Source: VMCP01 sp964415065 (GTDB lineage Bacteria; Bacteroidota; Bacteroidia; NS11-12g; UBA955). Taken from it: DNA of 25,131 nt. Each line of letters starts with the position of its first letter. Positions within the stretch are counted from its first letter, which is position 1. The notes below the pieces were generated by a model. That model saw only the letters and a list, made by a program, of their open reading frames with translations, made no database searches and was not told where the DNA came from. The stretch covers positions 1 to 25,131 of the forward strand of contig CAYPYX010000030.1 in assembly GCA_964415065.1 (NCBI GenBank). Direction: 5' to 3'. Below, piece by piece: positions 7,905 through 16,300 of this stretch. The translations under genes and the position numbers were made by a program.

Positions 7905-9349
7905 ATTTTTGTACCATCATAAGTTCCGCCTTTAGCAAATGACTGTGCCCATTTGGGAAGAACAAAATAAGGTTGAGCTTTATATTCAGCCACTAGTTCT
8001 AACTGAGGTTGGATTTCGTGTGTAATAAGAAATACTTGATCATAGTCTTGGTTATTCCAATGTTGAGGATAAATATCAATTGCATAATCAAATTCATTTT
8101 TTACCCCTAATCGTTTATTTTTTTGAGCGAGTCTATTGCAATAATAACTCCCAATGGATTCTCCCCAAATTAGTGTTTTCTTTTGATTTTGGGGGATGTT
8201 TTTATGAATGAAACTGAGCACCTCGTTGACATCTCTTTGCGGACGCTGGATCCATGCGGCGAGATGCCTTCCCCCGAAAGAGAGTAAAGAATTGAATGAA
8301 ATAATCACTAAAATGGGCAACAATATTTTATGTTTCCAATTGATATGAGCGATTTTAAAGGAAAGCATAAATGCCAACAATAACCAAGGAGGCAAGTAGC
8401 GATATTGTGGTGATCCAATAAAAAATAGAATAACCGTTAACAAAATAAATCCGATTAATTGAAGGTTTTCTGGTCTGCGGGAAAGTCTGTATTTAATGGT
8501 GGTGTAAGGAATCATGAACATGAATATCATGTACACTATCCACATTAAAGGCTGTTCGCGATAATGTGGGAAAAATCGGTACCAAAATGAATTAATTATC
8601 GGATGATGATCAAGATCAGTTGAAACTATACGATGATCGTGAGTTTGCATTCCTAATTGACCTATTAAAGTTTCTATATTGAAGTTGATTTGATAAAGAA
8701 ATAAGATGGATGGCGCGAGTAATAGAACAGAGTTTATGGTGTAGTGAAGAAAGGTCTTTGATTTAATTTGCTCTTGAATAAACCAGAATAATACCAGAGG
8801 CCATACGTATAGATGAGCCATCGATAGAAGACCTAAAATGAATAATCGAATTTTTTGGAAATTTATCTTGTTTTGAAGCGTTAAGTACAGCGCAATTAAA
8901 AACATGATTGGGACTTCTACTCGTGTGGATCTGGATATTTCAAAAACCGACTTGTCTAGTGTAAATATTAATGTAAGGAGTAAAGGTAACCATGGGTTAT
9001 TGCTTCGATTGTTCTGATTTAAGTAATTAAATAACAGCCATATTGTAGTACAATGTATGATTAAATATGGAAATCGAATGTTGAATATTTCGAAATCAAA
9101 TAGATAAAGTGTTATAGTGTGGGTCCAATGTGCTAAGGGTAGATACGAAGCAAAAACTTTTTCAGAACCTGGATTGGGCCATAATTTTGAAGAGAAACTT
9201 CCGTTTAAATGGTACTGAATGGCTGGATCAATGTTTAATACTTCATCGGTCCAAGCTACAGGTAATTGGGTGAGGTTGATGATTCCAAATAGTGCATAAA
9301 CACTTAGGAAAATGTAAAAAATGATCTGTGTTTTTACCTGAATTTTCAA
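7886..9349 (-). CDS. Multi-spanning GT-C type glycosyltransferase (ArnT/PMT-like, family 39-like)
   Basis: This 487-residue integral membrane protein has about ten hydrophobic segments. After the first one comes an extracytoplasmic loop with WTDE (D35-E36), the position and type of acidic motif used by GT-C enzymes such as ArnT and PMT, which transfer sugars from polyprenyl-phosphate donors. A short soluble C-terminal part follows the last helix. Donor and acceptor are unknown. The start is a TTG at 9349, since no ATG exists near the N-terminus and the upstream frame is closed by the carrier-protein stop codon, with which it shares its frame. It is the third gene of a leftward unit after the prenyl synthase and BCCP genes (48-bp gap). 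The prenyl synthase could supply the lipid carrier, but that is inference. Confidence 0.7.
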   Translation of the reverse strand: MKIQVKTQIIFYIFLSVYALFGIINLTQLPVAWTDEVLNIDPAIQYHLNGSFSSKLWPNPGSEKVFASYLPLAHWTHTITLYLFDFEIFNIRFPYLIIHCTTIWLLFNYLNQNNRSNNPWLPLLLTLIFTLDKSVFEISRSTRVEVPIMFLIALYLTLQNKINFQKIRLFILGLLSMAHLYVWPLVLFWFIQEQIKSKTFLHYTINSVLLLAPSILFLYQINFNIETLIGQLGMQTHDHRIVSTDLDHHPIINSFWYRFFPHYREQPLMWIVYMIFMFMIPYTTIKYRLSRRPENLQLIGFILLTVILFFIGSPQYRYLPPWLLLAFMLSFKIAHINWKHKILLPILVIISFNSLLSFGGRHLAAWIQRPQRDVNEVLSFIHKNIPQNQKKTLIWGESIGSYYCNRLAQKNKRLGVKNEFDYAIDIYPQHWNNQDYDQVFLITHEIQPQLELVAEYKAQPYFVLPKWAQSFAKGGTYDGTKIYRLAP

Positions 9350-9397
9350 TCGATTGAAGTGAACAGGTGGTACAAATGAAGAAAAACCAATAAGTGA

Positions 9398-9889
9398 TTA
9401 TTGAAAAACAACTAAAGATTGGTTTTTGTCGACCGCAGTTCCTTTTTGAATGTGAATTTCAGAGATGACTGCATCAACTGGAGATTTGATTGCGTTTTCC
9501 ATTTTCATGGCTTCCAAAATTAAAATTTTATCTCCTTTTTTGACCAAATCGCCAGGTTGAACCAGAATATCTAAAACCAAACCAGGCATTGGCGCTTTGA
9601 TTTCAGAGATTTTTGGGGTTAATGCGTTTTCCAGTCCCATGGATTTAAGCAATTCATCCAGAGGTTCTGTAATTTTAAATGTGTATTTTTTAGCTTGATG
9701 CAGCAGTGTAACTGATTTTTCCTCAGCATTTACTTCTAAACAGCGGAAGGTGTAAACGTTGTTTGGAGTTTTAATTAATACGGTTTCACTGTCTTTTGGA
9801 ATCAATTGAAATTCGCTGTTTTTCTCAGTAATCCAAGAGTTGTTTTTTTTGATTAATTGAGCGCTGTTTGATCCATTGGTGATTTTCAT
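9398..9889 (-). CDS. Biotin carboxyl carrier protein of an acyl-CoA carboxylase
   Basis: This 163-residue protein ends in a biotinyl domain (about residues 93-163) with the biotinylation motif EAMKMEN. Lys129 is the expected attachment site. The region before it has MPGLVLDILVQPGDLVKKGD, the conserved first half of the barrel. The N-terminal part (1-85) is a small beta-rich domain found in Bacteroidota carriers of propionyl-/acetyl-CoA carboxylases. The biotin carboxylase and carboxyltransferase subunits are not in the window, so which acyl-CoA is used is unknown. It lies 23 bp after the prenyl synthase gene and 48 bp before the glycosyltransferase gene, probably in one operon. Confidence 0.9.
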   Translation of the reverse strand: MKITNGSNSAQLIKKNNSWITEKNSEFQLIPKDSETVLIKTPNNVYTFRCLEVNAEEKSVTLLHQAKKYTFKITEPLDELLKSMGLENALTPKISEIKAPMPGLVLDILVQPGDLVKKGDKILILEAMKMENAIKSPVDAVISEIHIQKGTAVDKNQSLVVFQ

Positions 9890-9912
9890 GAAACGATATA
9901 TTTAATTATTTA

Positions 9913-10926
9913 TCAGGAGTTTCTGTCAATTACAAAATTCACTAAATGTACAAGTTGATTTAGTTCATTTTGATTATTATGTTGAGATTGATCTTCGTTT
10001 AGTATGGTCGTTGACCGGATTTCTTCTAGGATGGAAAATGCTGTATTTCGGAGTTCGTTCATCTTGTTGGTTGCATACTCAATGCCTCCAAATTTCCGTA
10101 TAAAATCCACAACCAAATTCATTTTTTGCGCATCTGGTAAAGACCCTTTAATTACTTTGCGAATGTTTTTGGCTTGATCTGAAGGAGCATTTTTTAATGC
10201 GTAAATAATGGGAAGCGTTAGTTTTTTTTCTTTTATATCGAGACCGGCAGGTTTCCCACTTTTGTTTTCTCCGAAATCAAAAAGGTCATCTCTAATTTGG
10301 AAGGCTAGGCCTATGTTTTCACCAAAAAGCCTCATTTTTTCAATTAGTACGGGATCAGTTGTAGTGGAAGCAGCGCCAATTTGACAACAGCTTGCAATCA
10401 ATGAGGCTGTTTTCTTTCGGATAATTTCAAAGTACACTTCCTCGGTTGCATTCATGAAGCGAGCTCTTTCGAGTTGAAGCAATTCTCCTTCAGACATATC
10501 TTGAACAGCGGTACTGAGAATTTCCAATAAATCAAAATCCTTATTTTTTACTGCCAATAATAAACCTCGAGAAAGTAAAAAATCACCAACAAGTACAGCA
10601 ATTTTGTTTTTCCAAAGTGCATTAATACTGAAAAATCCTCTTCGTTTGTAACTTTCATCCACTACATCATCGTGAACTAAAGTTGCTGTATGAAGTAATT
10701 CAACTAAAGAGGCTCCTCGGAAGGTTTTCTCATTGATTTTACCAAAGATGGAGGCAGAATACAGCACAAAAATGGGACGTATTTGTTTCCCTTTGCGTTT
10801 GACAATGTACGTCATTATTGTATCCAGCAGGGGAACCTGGGTTTTCATGCTTTGTCGGAATTGTTTTTCAAACAATTCTAACTCCGTTTGAATCGGTTTT
10901 TTTATCTGCTCGATGCTCGAACTCAT
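9913..10926 (-). CDS. Long-chain (E)-polyprenyl diphosphate synthase
   Basis: This 337-residue isoprenyl diphosphate synthase carries both aspartate-rich motifs: HDDVVDE (D86, D87, D90) and the second DDLFD (213-217), plus the KGKQIRP substrate-binding block (45-51). The family condenses isopentenyl diphosphate onto allylic primers. Small residues (Ala81, Thr82) at positions -5 and -4 before the first motif are typical of long-chain synthases, so an octaprenyl-type product for the menaquinone side chain is likely, though chain length is inferred. It is the first gene of the unit continuing with BCCP. It diverges from the thioredoxin-like gene across 67 bp holding two back-to-back promoters. 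Confidence 0.9.
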   Translation of the reverse strand: MSSSIEQIKKPIQTELELFEKQFRQSMKTQVPLLDTIMTYIVKRKGKQIRPIFVLYSASIFGKINEKTFRGASLVELLHTATLVHDDVVDESYKRRGFFSINALWKNKIAVLVGDFLLSRGLLLAVKNKDFDLLEILSTAVQDMSEGELLQLERARFMNATEEVYFEIIRKKTASLIASCCQIGAASTTTDPVLIEKMRLFGENIGLAFQIRDDLFDFGENKSGKPAGLDIKEKKLTLPIIYALKNAPSDQAKNIRKVIKGSLPDAQKMNLVVDFIRKFGGIEYATNKMNELRNTAFSILEEIRSTTILNEDQSQHNNQNELNQLVHLVNFVIDRNS

Positions 10927-10934
10927 TGGTGTTG

Positions 10935-10942
10935 CGAAGGTA
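10935..10942 (-). promoter_or_regulatory. Near-consensus -7 box of the polyprenyl synthase operon
   Basis: On the minus strand TACCTTCG differs from TAnnTTTG only by C in place of the third T. It ends 8 nt before the ATG at 10926. It shares the 67-bp divergent gap with the promoter of the thioredoxin-like gene. No TTG was found at the expected distance. Confidence 0.4.
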
Positions 10943-10957
10943 ATTAATTTGTGTGAT

Positions 10958-10989
10958 TTGCAGTATATCTTAAGTGAGGATTATCTTTG
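10958..10989 (+). promoter_or_regulatory. Promoter of the thioredoxin-like lipoprotein gene
   Basis: TTG (10958-10960), 21 nt, then TATCTTTG (10982-10989) match both elements of the Bacteroidota promoter. The -7 box ends 4 nt before the ATG at 10994, so a leaderless mRNA is predicted. It rules out the in-frame upstream start at 10913, which precedes the promoter. Confidence 0.65.
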
Positions 10990-10993
10990 TTTT

Positions 10994-11683
10994 ATGCTTT
11001 TGGAATTTAAAAAAAGAATTGATACTCCCCAAACTAACAAAATTGTGAGTAAATTGGCTTTGTGTTTTCTGACGTTTCCATGGATTTTAGGCGGCTGTTC
11101 ATTGTTAAAGCGAACAGATCAGAAAACAAGTCAACAGATTGAAATAAAATCCAAAGAAAAGTCATCCCAAGAGAAGATAAACGAAAGAAAAGTAAAATTG
11201 AAAACAATGGGTTCATGCATTAATAAGCTTCACGGTCAAATTGAACAACACTGGAAAATGAGTAGTTTCAGTGAGGAAGAGACTCGCTATGCGGGAGAAT
11301 TTTTGAATGTAATTTTAGTTAATTACGAAGGTTATGTGCCGGATTCTACAGTTATAGATAATTTGAAGCGTGTTGAATATCCTTTTATGATTCGTGTATT
11401 TGGAGGTAATTGGTGCTCAGATACACATGCCGGAGTTCCAGCATTGTACAAGGTGTTGGATCAGATGGGATTTAGCGCTAACAGGGTTGAGTATACTCGT
11501 GTTGGAAAGAATAAAATTCCCGTAGATCTCCGACCTGCTACTATGGAGGAAGGAGTAGGTCCTGTTCCGTTGGTAATAGTTATGAATAATCAAGGAAAGG
11601 AGATAGGGAGAATCGTTGAAACACCTAAAAAGTCTTGGGAAAAGGATCTGTTGGGGATTTTAGAATCTGTGAGTAAGGGATGA
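10994..11683 (+). CDS. Thioredoxin-like lipoprotein (WCSDT type)
   Basis: This 229-residue protein has a basic N-region, a hydrophobic stretch and a lipobox LGGC with Cys35, so it is probably a lipid-anchored envelope protein. The C-terminal two thirds form a thioredoxin-like domain. FGGNWCSDT is at the position of the redox motif (Trp140, Cys141, Thr144), GVGPVPLVIV supplies the expected cis-Pro region, and GKEIGRIVETPKKSWEKDL follows. The second cysteine of CxxC is replaced by Thr. I recognise this WC[GS]D[ST] version as a Bacteroidota thioredoxin-family group, so it is not a private mutation, but a classical dithiol exchange is not possible. The start at 10994 is set by the promoter 4 nt upstream. 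It converges on the two-TM gene with a 19-bp gap. Confidence 0.75.
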   Translation: MLLEFKKRIDTPQTNKIVSKLALCFLTFPWILGGCSLLKRTDQKTSQQIEIKSKEKSSQEKINERKVKLKTMGSCINKLHGQIEQHWKMSSFSEEETRYAGEFLNVILVNYEGYVPDSTVIDNLKRVEYPFMIRVFGGNWCSDTHAGVPALYKVLDQMGFSANRVEYTRVGKNKIPVDLRPATMEEGVGPVPLVIVMNNQGKEIGRIVETPKKSWEKDLLGILESVSKG

Positions 11684-11702
11684 GATTAAAGTTTGAAGCG
11701 AA

Positions 11703-12293
11703 CTACAAGAGAACATTAGGAACATTAGATTTGTTAGTTTCCTGAGCATTCCAGATTTGATTGAACCATTGAATGGTATTGGGAATAGCTTTTTTGTGAT
11801 TGTGGTATTTTATCCAAATGGAAAGACCGATAACGATCTGTAATGTTATTAAAATCAAGGAAATGGGAGTGGTTAGATTATAAAGAAAAATATTGGTATC
11901 ATAACCGTATTGTTGGTAAAATTGTTCTGGATATTGAAATCCTTGAGGTCCTTGAGCTGCGTAATAAATAGTAAAAGCAAACAACAAAAGAAGTAGGGAA
12001 AAGAACATCACAAATAAACGCTGGTGTTGAAAAGAGCCTAATTTAAGTTCGATATACATATCGTTGTCTGCTCCTAAAAATCTACCTTCAGCAAAGTTTG
12101 CATGATTGGATTTCTTGGAAATAGATTCAAGTGAAAAATCAAAAAGACTTACTTCGCCGTAGAAAAATTTTTCTCCGGGAGTTTTTTTATAGTCAACATC
12201 GCTTAAGAATGTTTGACTGGTAAGACGTTGAGAGATTTCGTTACGGCTGAGTGATGTTTTGAGGTAGTGTATGGAAAATGGGTAACCGAACAT
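11703..12293 (-). CDS. Two-TM membrane protein of unknown function
   Basis: I cannot assign a function. The 196-residue product has an N-terminal soluble part (1-90) with a pattern seen in small Bacteroidota membrane proteins (FYGEVSLFDFSLESISKKS, then EGRFLGADNDMYIELKLG). Two transmembrane helices follow at about 93-113 and 141-162, separated by a loop rich in Gln/Tyr/Phe, and then a charged tail. It starts 10 bp after the GGGP synthase stop codon on the same strand, so the two are almost certainly cotranscribed. The last codons contain a 9-bp tandem duplication (GAACATTAG twice on the + strand, 11711-11728), which encodes a repeated Asn-Val near the C-terminus. Confidence 0.7.
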   Translation of the reverse strand: MFGYPFSIHYLKTSLSRNEISQRLTSQTFLSDVDYKKTPGEKFFYGEVSLFDFSLESISKKSNHANFAEGRFLGADNDMYIELKLGSFQHQRLFVMFFSLLLLLFAFTIYYAAQGPQGFQYPEQFYQQYGYDTNIFLYNLTTPISLILITLQIVIGLSIWIKYHNHKKAIPNTIQWFNQIWNAQETNKSNVPNVLL

Positions 12294-12303
12294 AGGAAAA
12301 GGT

Positions 12304-13056
12304 TTATTTATTAAAAAGGGTTAATGCGTTTGCTAATTCTTCTAATATATGAGTATTTTCAAATACGCCGTTTCCAACCACGATAAAGTCAGCACCATTT
12401 TCCCAGGCTAATGTGGCTTGTTCAGCGGTTTTAATTCCCCCACCTACGAATAATATGCAAGAAGAGTTTTGGCTTACGGCTTGAATTAGTTGGGGATTTA
12501 CGGCATTTTGAGCACCACTACCTGCGTCCATATACAGAAGTTGCATGCCGAGATATTGTCCTGCAAGTGCTGTAGCCGCTGCTATATCTGGTTTATTATT
12601 AGGTAAAGGCAGAGTGCCACTCATATAGAGTGCTGATGTGATATTTCCAGAATCTACAAGCATGTAGCCGGTTGGTATGGTTTCGATGCCAGAGTTTTTA
12701 ATCCAAGGTGCTGCTACTACTTGTTTTCCAATAAGAAATTCTGCATTTCTGCCTGAGATTAAACTCATGAATAAAATGGCATCGGCTTCATCGCAAAGTT
12801 GAATTTCGTTGCCTGGAAACAATATTACATTTTTAGCACCTAGTTTTTTTAGGTCTAATACACATTTTTGGGTGATCCCTGCAGAAAGTAATGAACCACC
12901 TACCAGAAAAAGGTCAATATTAAGTTTTTGGGAAAGTGAAAAGATGTGATTGGTAATGTCGCCATGTTGGTCAGGATCGATGAGAACGGCTAAACCTTTT
13001 TGGTTTAATTTTTTTTGTTGGAAAAGTGATTGTAGTATGCTCATTCGATTACTCAT
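12304..13056 (-). CDS. Geranylgeranylglyceryl phosphate synthase family protein (GGGPS/PcrB family)
   Basis: This 250-residue TIM-barrel prenyltransferase shows the family blocks: AVLIDPDQ (23-30), LFLVGGSLL, YMDAGSGA, FVGGGI and IVVGNGVFE, the last ones forming the phosphate-binding site. Enzymes of this family join sn-glycerol-1-phosphate to a prenyl diphosphate, the first step of archaeal-type ether lipids. Bacteroidota versions are reported as true GGGP synthases, unlike the heptaprenyl PcrB of Bacillus. The start could instead be Met5 at 13044: the alignment block begins there and a 7/8 match to the -7 box (TTTCTTTG, minus strand) ends only 1 nt before the ATG at 13056, too close for that ATG to be transcribed. 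It heads a two-gene operon with the two-TM protein. Confidence 0.88.
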   Translation of the reverse strand: MSNRMSILQSLFQQKKLNQKGLAVLIDPDQHGDITNHIFSLSQKLNIDLFLVGGSLLSAGITQKCVLDLKKLGAKNVILFPGNEIQLCDEADAILFMSLISGRNAEFLIGKQVVAAPWIKNSGIETIPTGYMLVDSGNITSALYMSGTLPLPNNKPDIAAATALAGQYLGMQLLYMDAGSGAQNAVNPQLIQAVSQNSSCILFVGGGIKTAEQATLAWENGADFIVVGNGVFENTHILEELANALTLFNK

Positions 13057-13057
13057 A

Positions 13058-13065
13058 CAAAGAAA
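13058..13065 (-). promoter_or_regulatory. Probable -7 box of the GGGP synthase operon
   Basis: On the minus strand TTTCTTTG matches TAnnTTTG except T for A at position 2. It ends 1 nt before the ATG at 13056 and 13 nt before the in-frame ATG at 13044. If used, the mRNA would begin inside the longer reading frame and translation would start at 13044. Confidence 0.4.
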
Positions 13066-13142
13066 CGCAAAAAGGCTCGTTAATGCACTACATTGGCTGA
13101 ATTTATATGTCTAAAAAATAAGATTATTTAGTTGAATGATTA

Positions 13143-13154
13143 TCAATGCATTGA
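13143..13154. repeat. 12-bp perfect palindrome upstream of nrdJ
   Basis: TCAATGCATTGA reads the same on both strands. It lies in the 297-bp divergent region between the GGGP synthase and nrdJ genes, 9 bp before a second inverted repeat. It could be an operator, but no regulator is identified. Confidence 0.4.
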
Positions 13155-13162
13155 GTTTAAAT

Positions 13163-13181
13163 AATTGATATACAATCAATT
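13163..13181. repeat. Inverted repeat AATTGAT-N5-ATCAATT upstream of nrdJ
   Basis: Two perfect 7-bp arms flank the 5-bp spacer ATACA. The half-sites resemble the FNR/CRP type (TTGAT...ATCAA), but the spacer is 5 rather than 4. It lies roughly 70-90 bp upstream of the predicted -33 element of nrdJ, and it does not fit the NrdR-box consensus. Confidence 0.4.
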
Positions 13182-13186
13182 AAATA

Positions 13187-13195
13187 CTATCCACA
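13187..13195 (+). promoter_or_regulatory. DnaA-box-like site 1 upstream of nrdJ
   Basis: CTATCCACA differs from the DnaA box TTATCCACA at the first base only. It lies 6 bp after the inverted repeat at 13163-13181. Confidence 0.4.
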
Positions 13196-13232
13196 TTCCA
13201 ATCCCTTATCTTTATTGGGTTTATTGCATTTC

Positions 13233-13241
13233 TGTGGATAA
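13233..13241 (-). promoter_or_regulatory. Perfect DnaA box upstream of nrdJ
   Basis: TGTGGATAA on the + strand is the exact reverse complement of TTATCCACA. It ends 8 bp before the predicted -33 element of the nrdJ promoter, a position from which bound DnaA could affect RNA polymerase. Confidence 0.5.
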
Positions 13242-13249
13242 GATGGAAG

Positions 13250-13279
13250 TTGAACTTTGATTAATGAGAGATAGTTTTG
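13250..13279 (+). promoter_or_regulatory. nrdJ promoter (TTG-N19-TAGTTTTG)
   Basis: TTG (13250-13252), 19 nt, then TAGTTTTG (13272-13279) match both elements of the Bacteroidota consensus exactly, at the typical spacing. The predicted start of transcription near 13283 leaves a 5' leader of about 70 nt, much longer than those of neighbouring genes. The leader holds a third DnaA-like box (TTATCCCCA, 13296-13304, one mismatch) between short CCCGG/CCGGG arms (13285-13289 and 13312-13316). I see no cobalamin-riboswitch core. Confidence 0.65.
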
Positions 13280-13353
13280 TTCTCCCCGGGTAAAATTATC
13301 CCCAAATCAAACCGGGAAATAAAAACTTTTAACCAACCAAAACAAAACGCAAA

Positions 13354-16300
13354 ATGACAAAAAGAACTACAACTCCAACAACCATTGACGGCAATGGTTT
13401 GAAGTTTACCAGAATGAACACCCAAGATGGTGTGTCTCCATTCGACATGTTTGACTACGACTATCGTACATCGGTAATTAAAAAGCCAGACGGTAGCATT
13501 GTGTTTGAGATGAAAAATGTTGAGGTTCCATCGGGATGGAGTCAGGTTGCAACAGACATCATGGCACAGAAGTATTTCCGTAAAGCGGGAGTACCACAGG
13601 CAGATGGTAGTATGGGTTCAGAAACATCGGTGAAGCAGGTTGTTCATCGATTGGCTGATACTTGGCGTTATTGGGGGGAGAAACATGGATATTTTGCGAG
13701 CGCTGAAGATGCACAGATTTTCTATGAAGAGTTGGTTTATTCCATGTTGAATCAGGAGAGTGCGCCGAACTCTCCACAGTGGTTTAACACGGGTTTGTAT
13801 CACACATATGGAATTACAGGTAAACCTCAAGGTCATTACTATGTAGATCCAGAAACTGAGAAGTTGATGAAATCAACCAGTGCTTACGAGCGTCCACAAC
13901 CACATGCTTGCTTTATTTTGTCTGTAGATGATGATTTAGTAAACGAGGGTGGTATTATGGATTTGTGGGTGCGTGAAGCTCGTATTTTCAAATATGGTTC
14001 AGGTGTGGGAACGAATTTCTCTCGCATTCGTGGAGCTGGTGAAAAATTATCGGGTGGTGGAACTTCTAGTGGTTTGATGAGTTTCTTGCGAATTGGAGAT
14101 CGTGCAGCAGGTGCAATCAAGAGCGGAGGAACTACTCGTAGAGCAGCGAAGATGGTGTGTTTGGATTTAGATCACCCCGAAGCTATGGAGTTTATCCAAT
14201 GGAAAAAAGAGGAAGAAAAGAAAGTAGCTGCTTTGATTGCTGGGGGATATCCAAGCGATTATGAAGGTGAAGCTTATAATACAGTTTCTGGTCAAAATAG
14301 TAATAATTCAGTTCGTATACCTAATGCGTTCTTTGAACGTTTGGAAAAGGGTGAGGATTGGGAATTCAAAGCACGCTCTACAGGTGAAGTTATGAAAACT
14401 TTACCAGCTCAACAGGTTTGGGATGCAATTGGTGATGCTGCTTGGAGTTGTGCTGACCCTGGAGTACAATACGATGACACCATCAATGAATGGCATACTT
14501 GCCCAGAGGGTGGTCGTATTAACGCTTCTAATCCTTGTTCTGAATATATGTTCTTGGATAACACAGCTTGTAATTTGGCATCTTTGAACTTGAGAAAGTT
14601 CTTCGATGAAAATTCTTGCTTGTTTGATGTAGACAAATTGGAATTTGCTTCAAGACTGTGGACAGTAGTATTGGAAGTGAGTGTTTTAATGGCTCAATTC
14701 CCTTCAAAAGAAGTTGCTCAATTGAGTTATGATTACAGAACTTTGGGATTAGGTTACGCTAACTTAGGTTCCGTATTGATGAGTGCAGGTATCCCTTACG
14801 ATAGTAAAGAAGCTACTACAATTGCAGGTGCTGTTACCGCAATTTTAACTGGTACTGCATATGCTACTAGTGCTGAAATGGCAGCAACAAAAGGGGCATT
14901 CCGTATGTACGAAAAGAATAAAAAGCATATGTTGCGTGTAATTCGCAACCACAGATATGCGGCTTACAATACTCCTTTGGCATTTGAGGGTTTGGGTGTA
15001 AATCCAGTTTGTATCGATGAGAAATATTGTCCTGACTACTTGTTGAAATCTGCATGTGCATCATGGGATAAGGCAGTTCAGTGGGGAGAGAAATACGGCT
15101 TTAGAAATGCGCAAGCAACCGTTATTGCTCCAACAGGTACTATCGGTTTGTTGATGGATTGTGATACCACAGGTATCGAGCCCGACTTCGCATTGGTGAA
15201 GTACAAAAAGCTTTCAGGAGGAGGATATTTCAAAATTGTAAATAACACTGTACCTGTTGCTTTGAAAAATTTGGGTTATTCTCAAGAACAAATTGATGCA
15301 ATTGTAAACTATGCGAAAGGTTATCAAACTTTTGCGGGTGCACCACATGTAAATCATGTATCTCTTAAAGCAAAAGGATTTAATGATTCCGATATAGAAA
15401 AGTTAGAAGCAGCAGCTCCAATGGCTTTTGAAATTGGTTTCGTATTCAATAAATTTACTCTAGGTGAAGATTGTATGGAGCGTTGCGGTATTTCAGCTGA
15501 AAAATACAATTCACCTGATTTCAATATGTTGGCAGAGCTTGGCTTTGATCGTAAACAGATCAATGAAGCAAATTCATATGTTGTTGGAACTATGACTGTT
15601 GAAGGTGCTCCAGGATTAAAAGAAGAGCATTTACCCGTATTTGATTGTGCTAACCGTTGTGGAAATATTGGTGTTCGTTATATCCATCCATTTGCACACA
15701 TTCGTATGATGGCTGCAGCGCAACCGTTCATTTCTGGTGCAATTAGTAAGACCATTAATCTTCCAAATGAAGCAACTCACGACGATATCAAGAGTTGTTA
15801 CGAATTAAGTTGGAAGTTAGGACTTAAAGCTAACGCATTGTATCGCGATGGTTGTAAGTTGAGTCAACCTTTGAGCAATAAATCAGAAACTAAAGAGGAA
15901 GAAGAAACTGAGAAAGATGGTATAGAGGCGAAAGAAGCTGGTGCTGAAAGAGTTGTACGTGTTGCAGAAGAACTCACACCAGAAATCGTTCTTGAAGCAG
16001 CAAAACGTATTTTGAACGAAAGCACAGATACCAAATTCAAGCGACAATTATCTAACATCGTTGAGAAAAAACGATTGCCAAACAGAAGAAATGGATTTAC
16101 TCAAAAAGGTCGTGTTGGCGGACAAACAATCTTCGTTAGAACAGGAGAATACGATGATGGAACATTAGGTGAGATTTTCATCGATATGCACAAAGAAGGT
16201 GCGAGCTTCAGATCATTAATGAACTGTTTCTCCATTGCTATTTCTGTAGGTTTACAGTATGGTGTTCCGTTGGAAGAGTTCGTAGATAAATTTGCTTTCA

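Noticed and set aside
10913..10993. Upstream start for the thioredoxin-like gene
   Set aside because: It overlaps the divergent polyprenyl synthase gene and lies upstream of the promoter; the lipoprotein signal begins at 10994.
11414..11425. Loss of the second redox cysteine in the thioredoxin-like protein as a mutation
   Set aside because: WC[GS]D[ST] is, as far as I recall, the normal form in this Bacteroidota family, so it is not evidence of decay.
13057..13353. Chromosomal replication origin
   Set aside because: Only one exact and two imperfect DnaA boxes, no cluster of AT-rich repeats, and no dnaA/dnaN/parAB-type neighbours. Retained as a possible regulatory region only.
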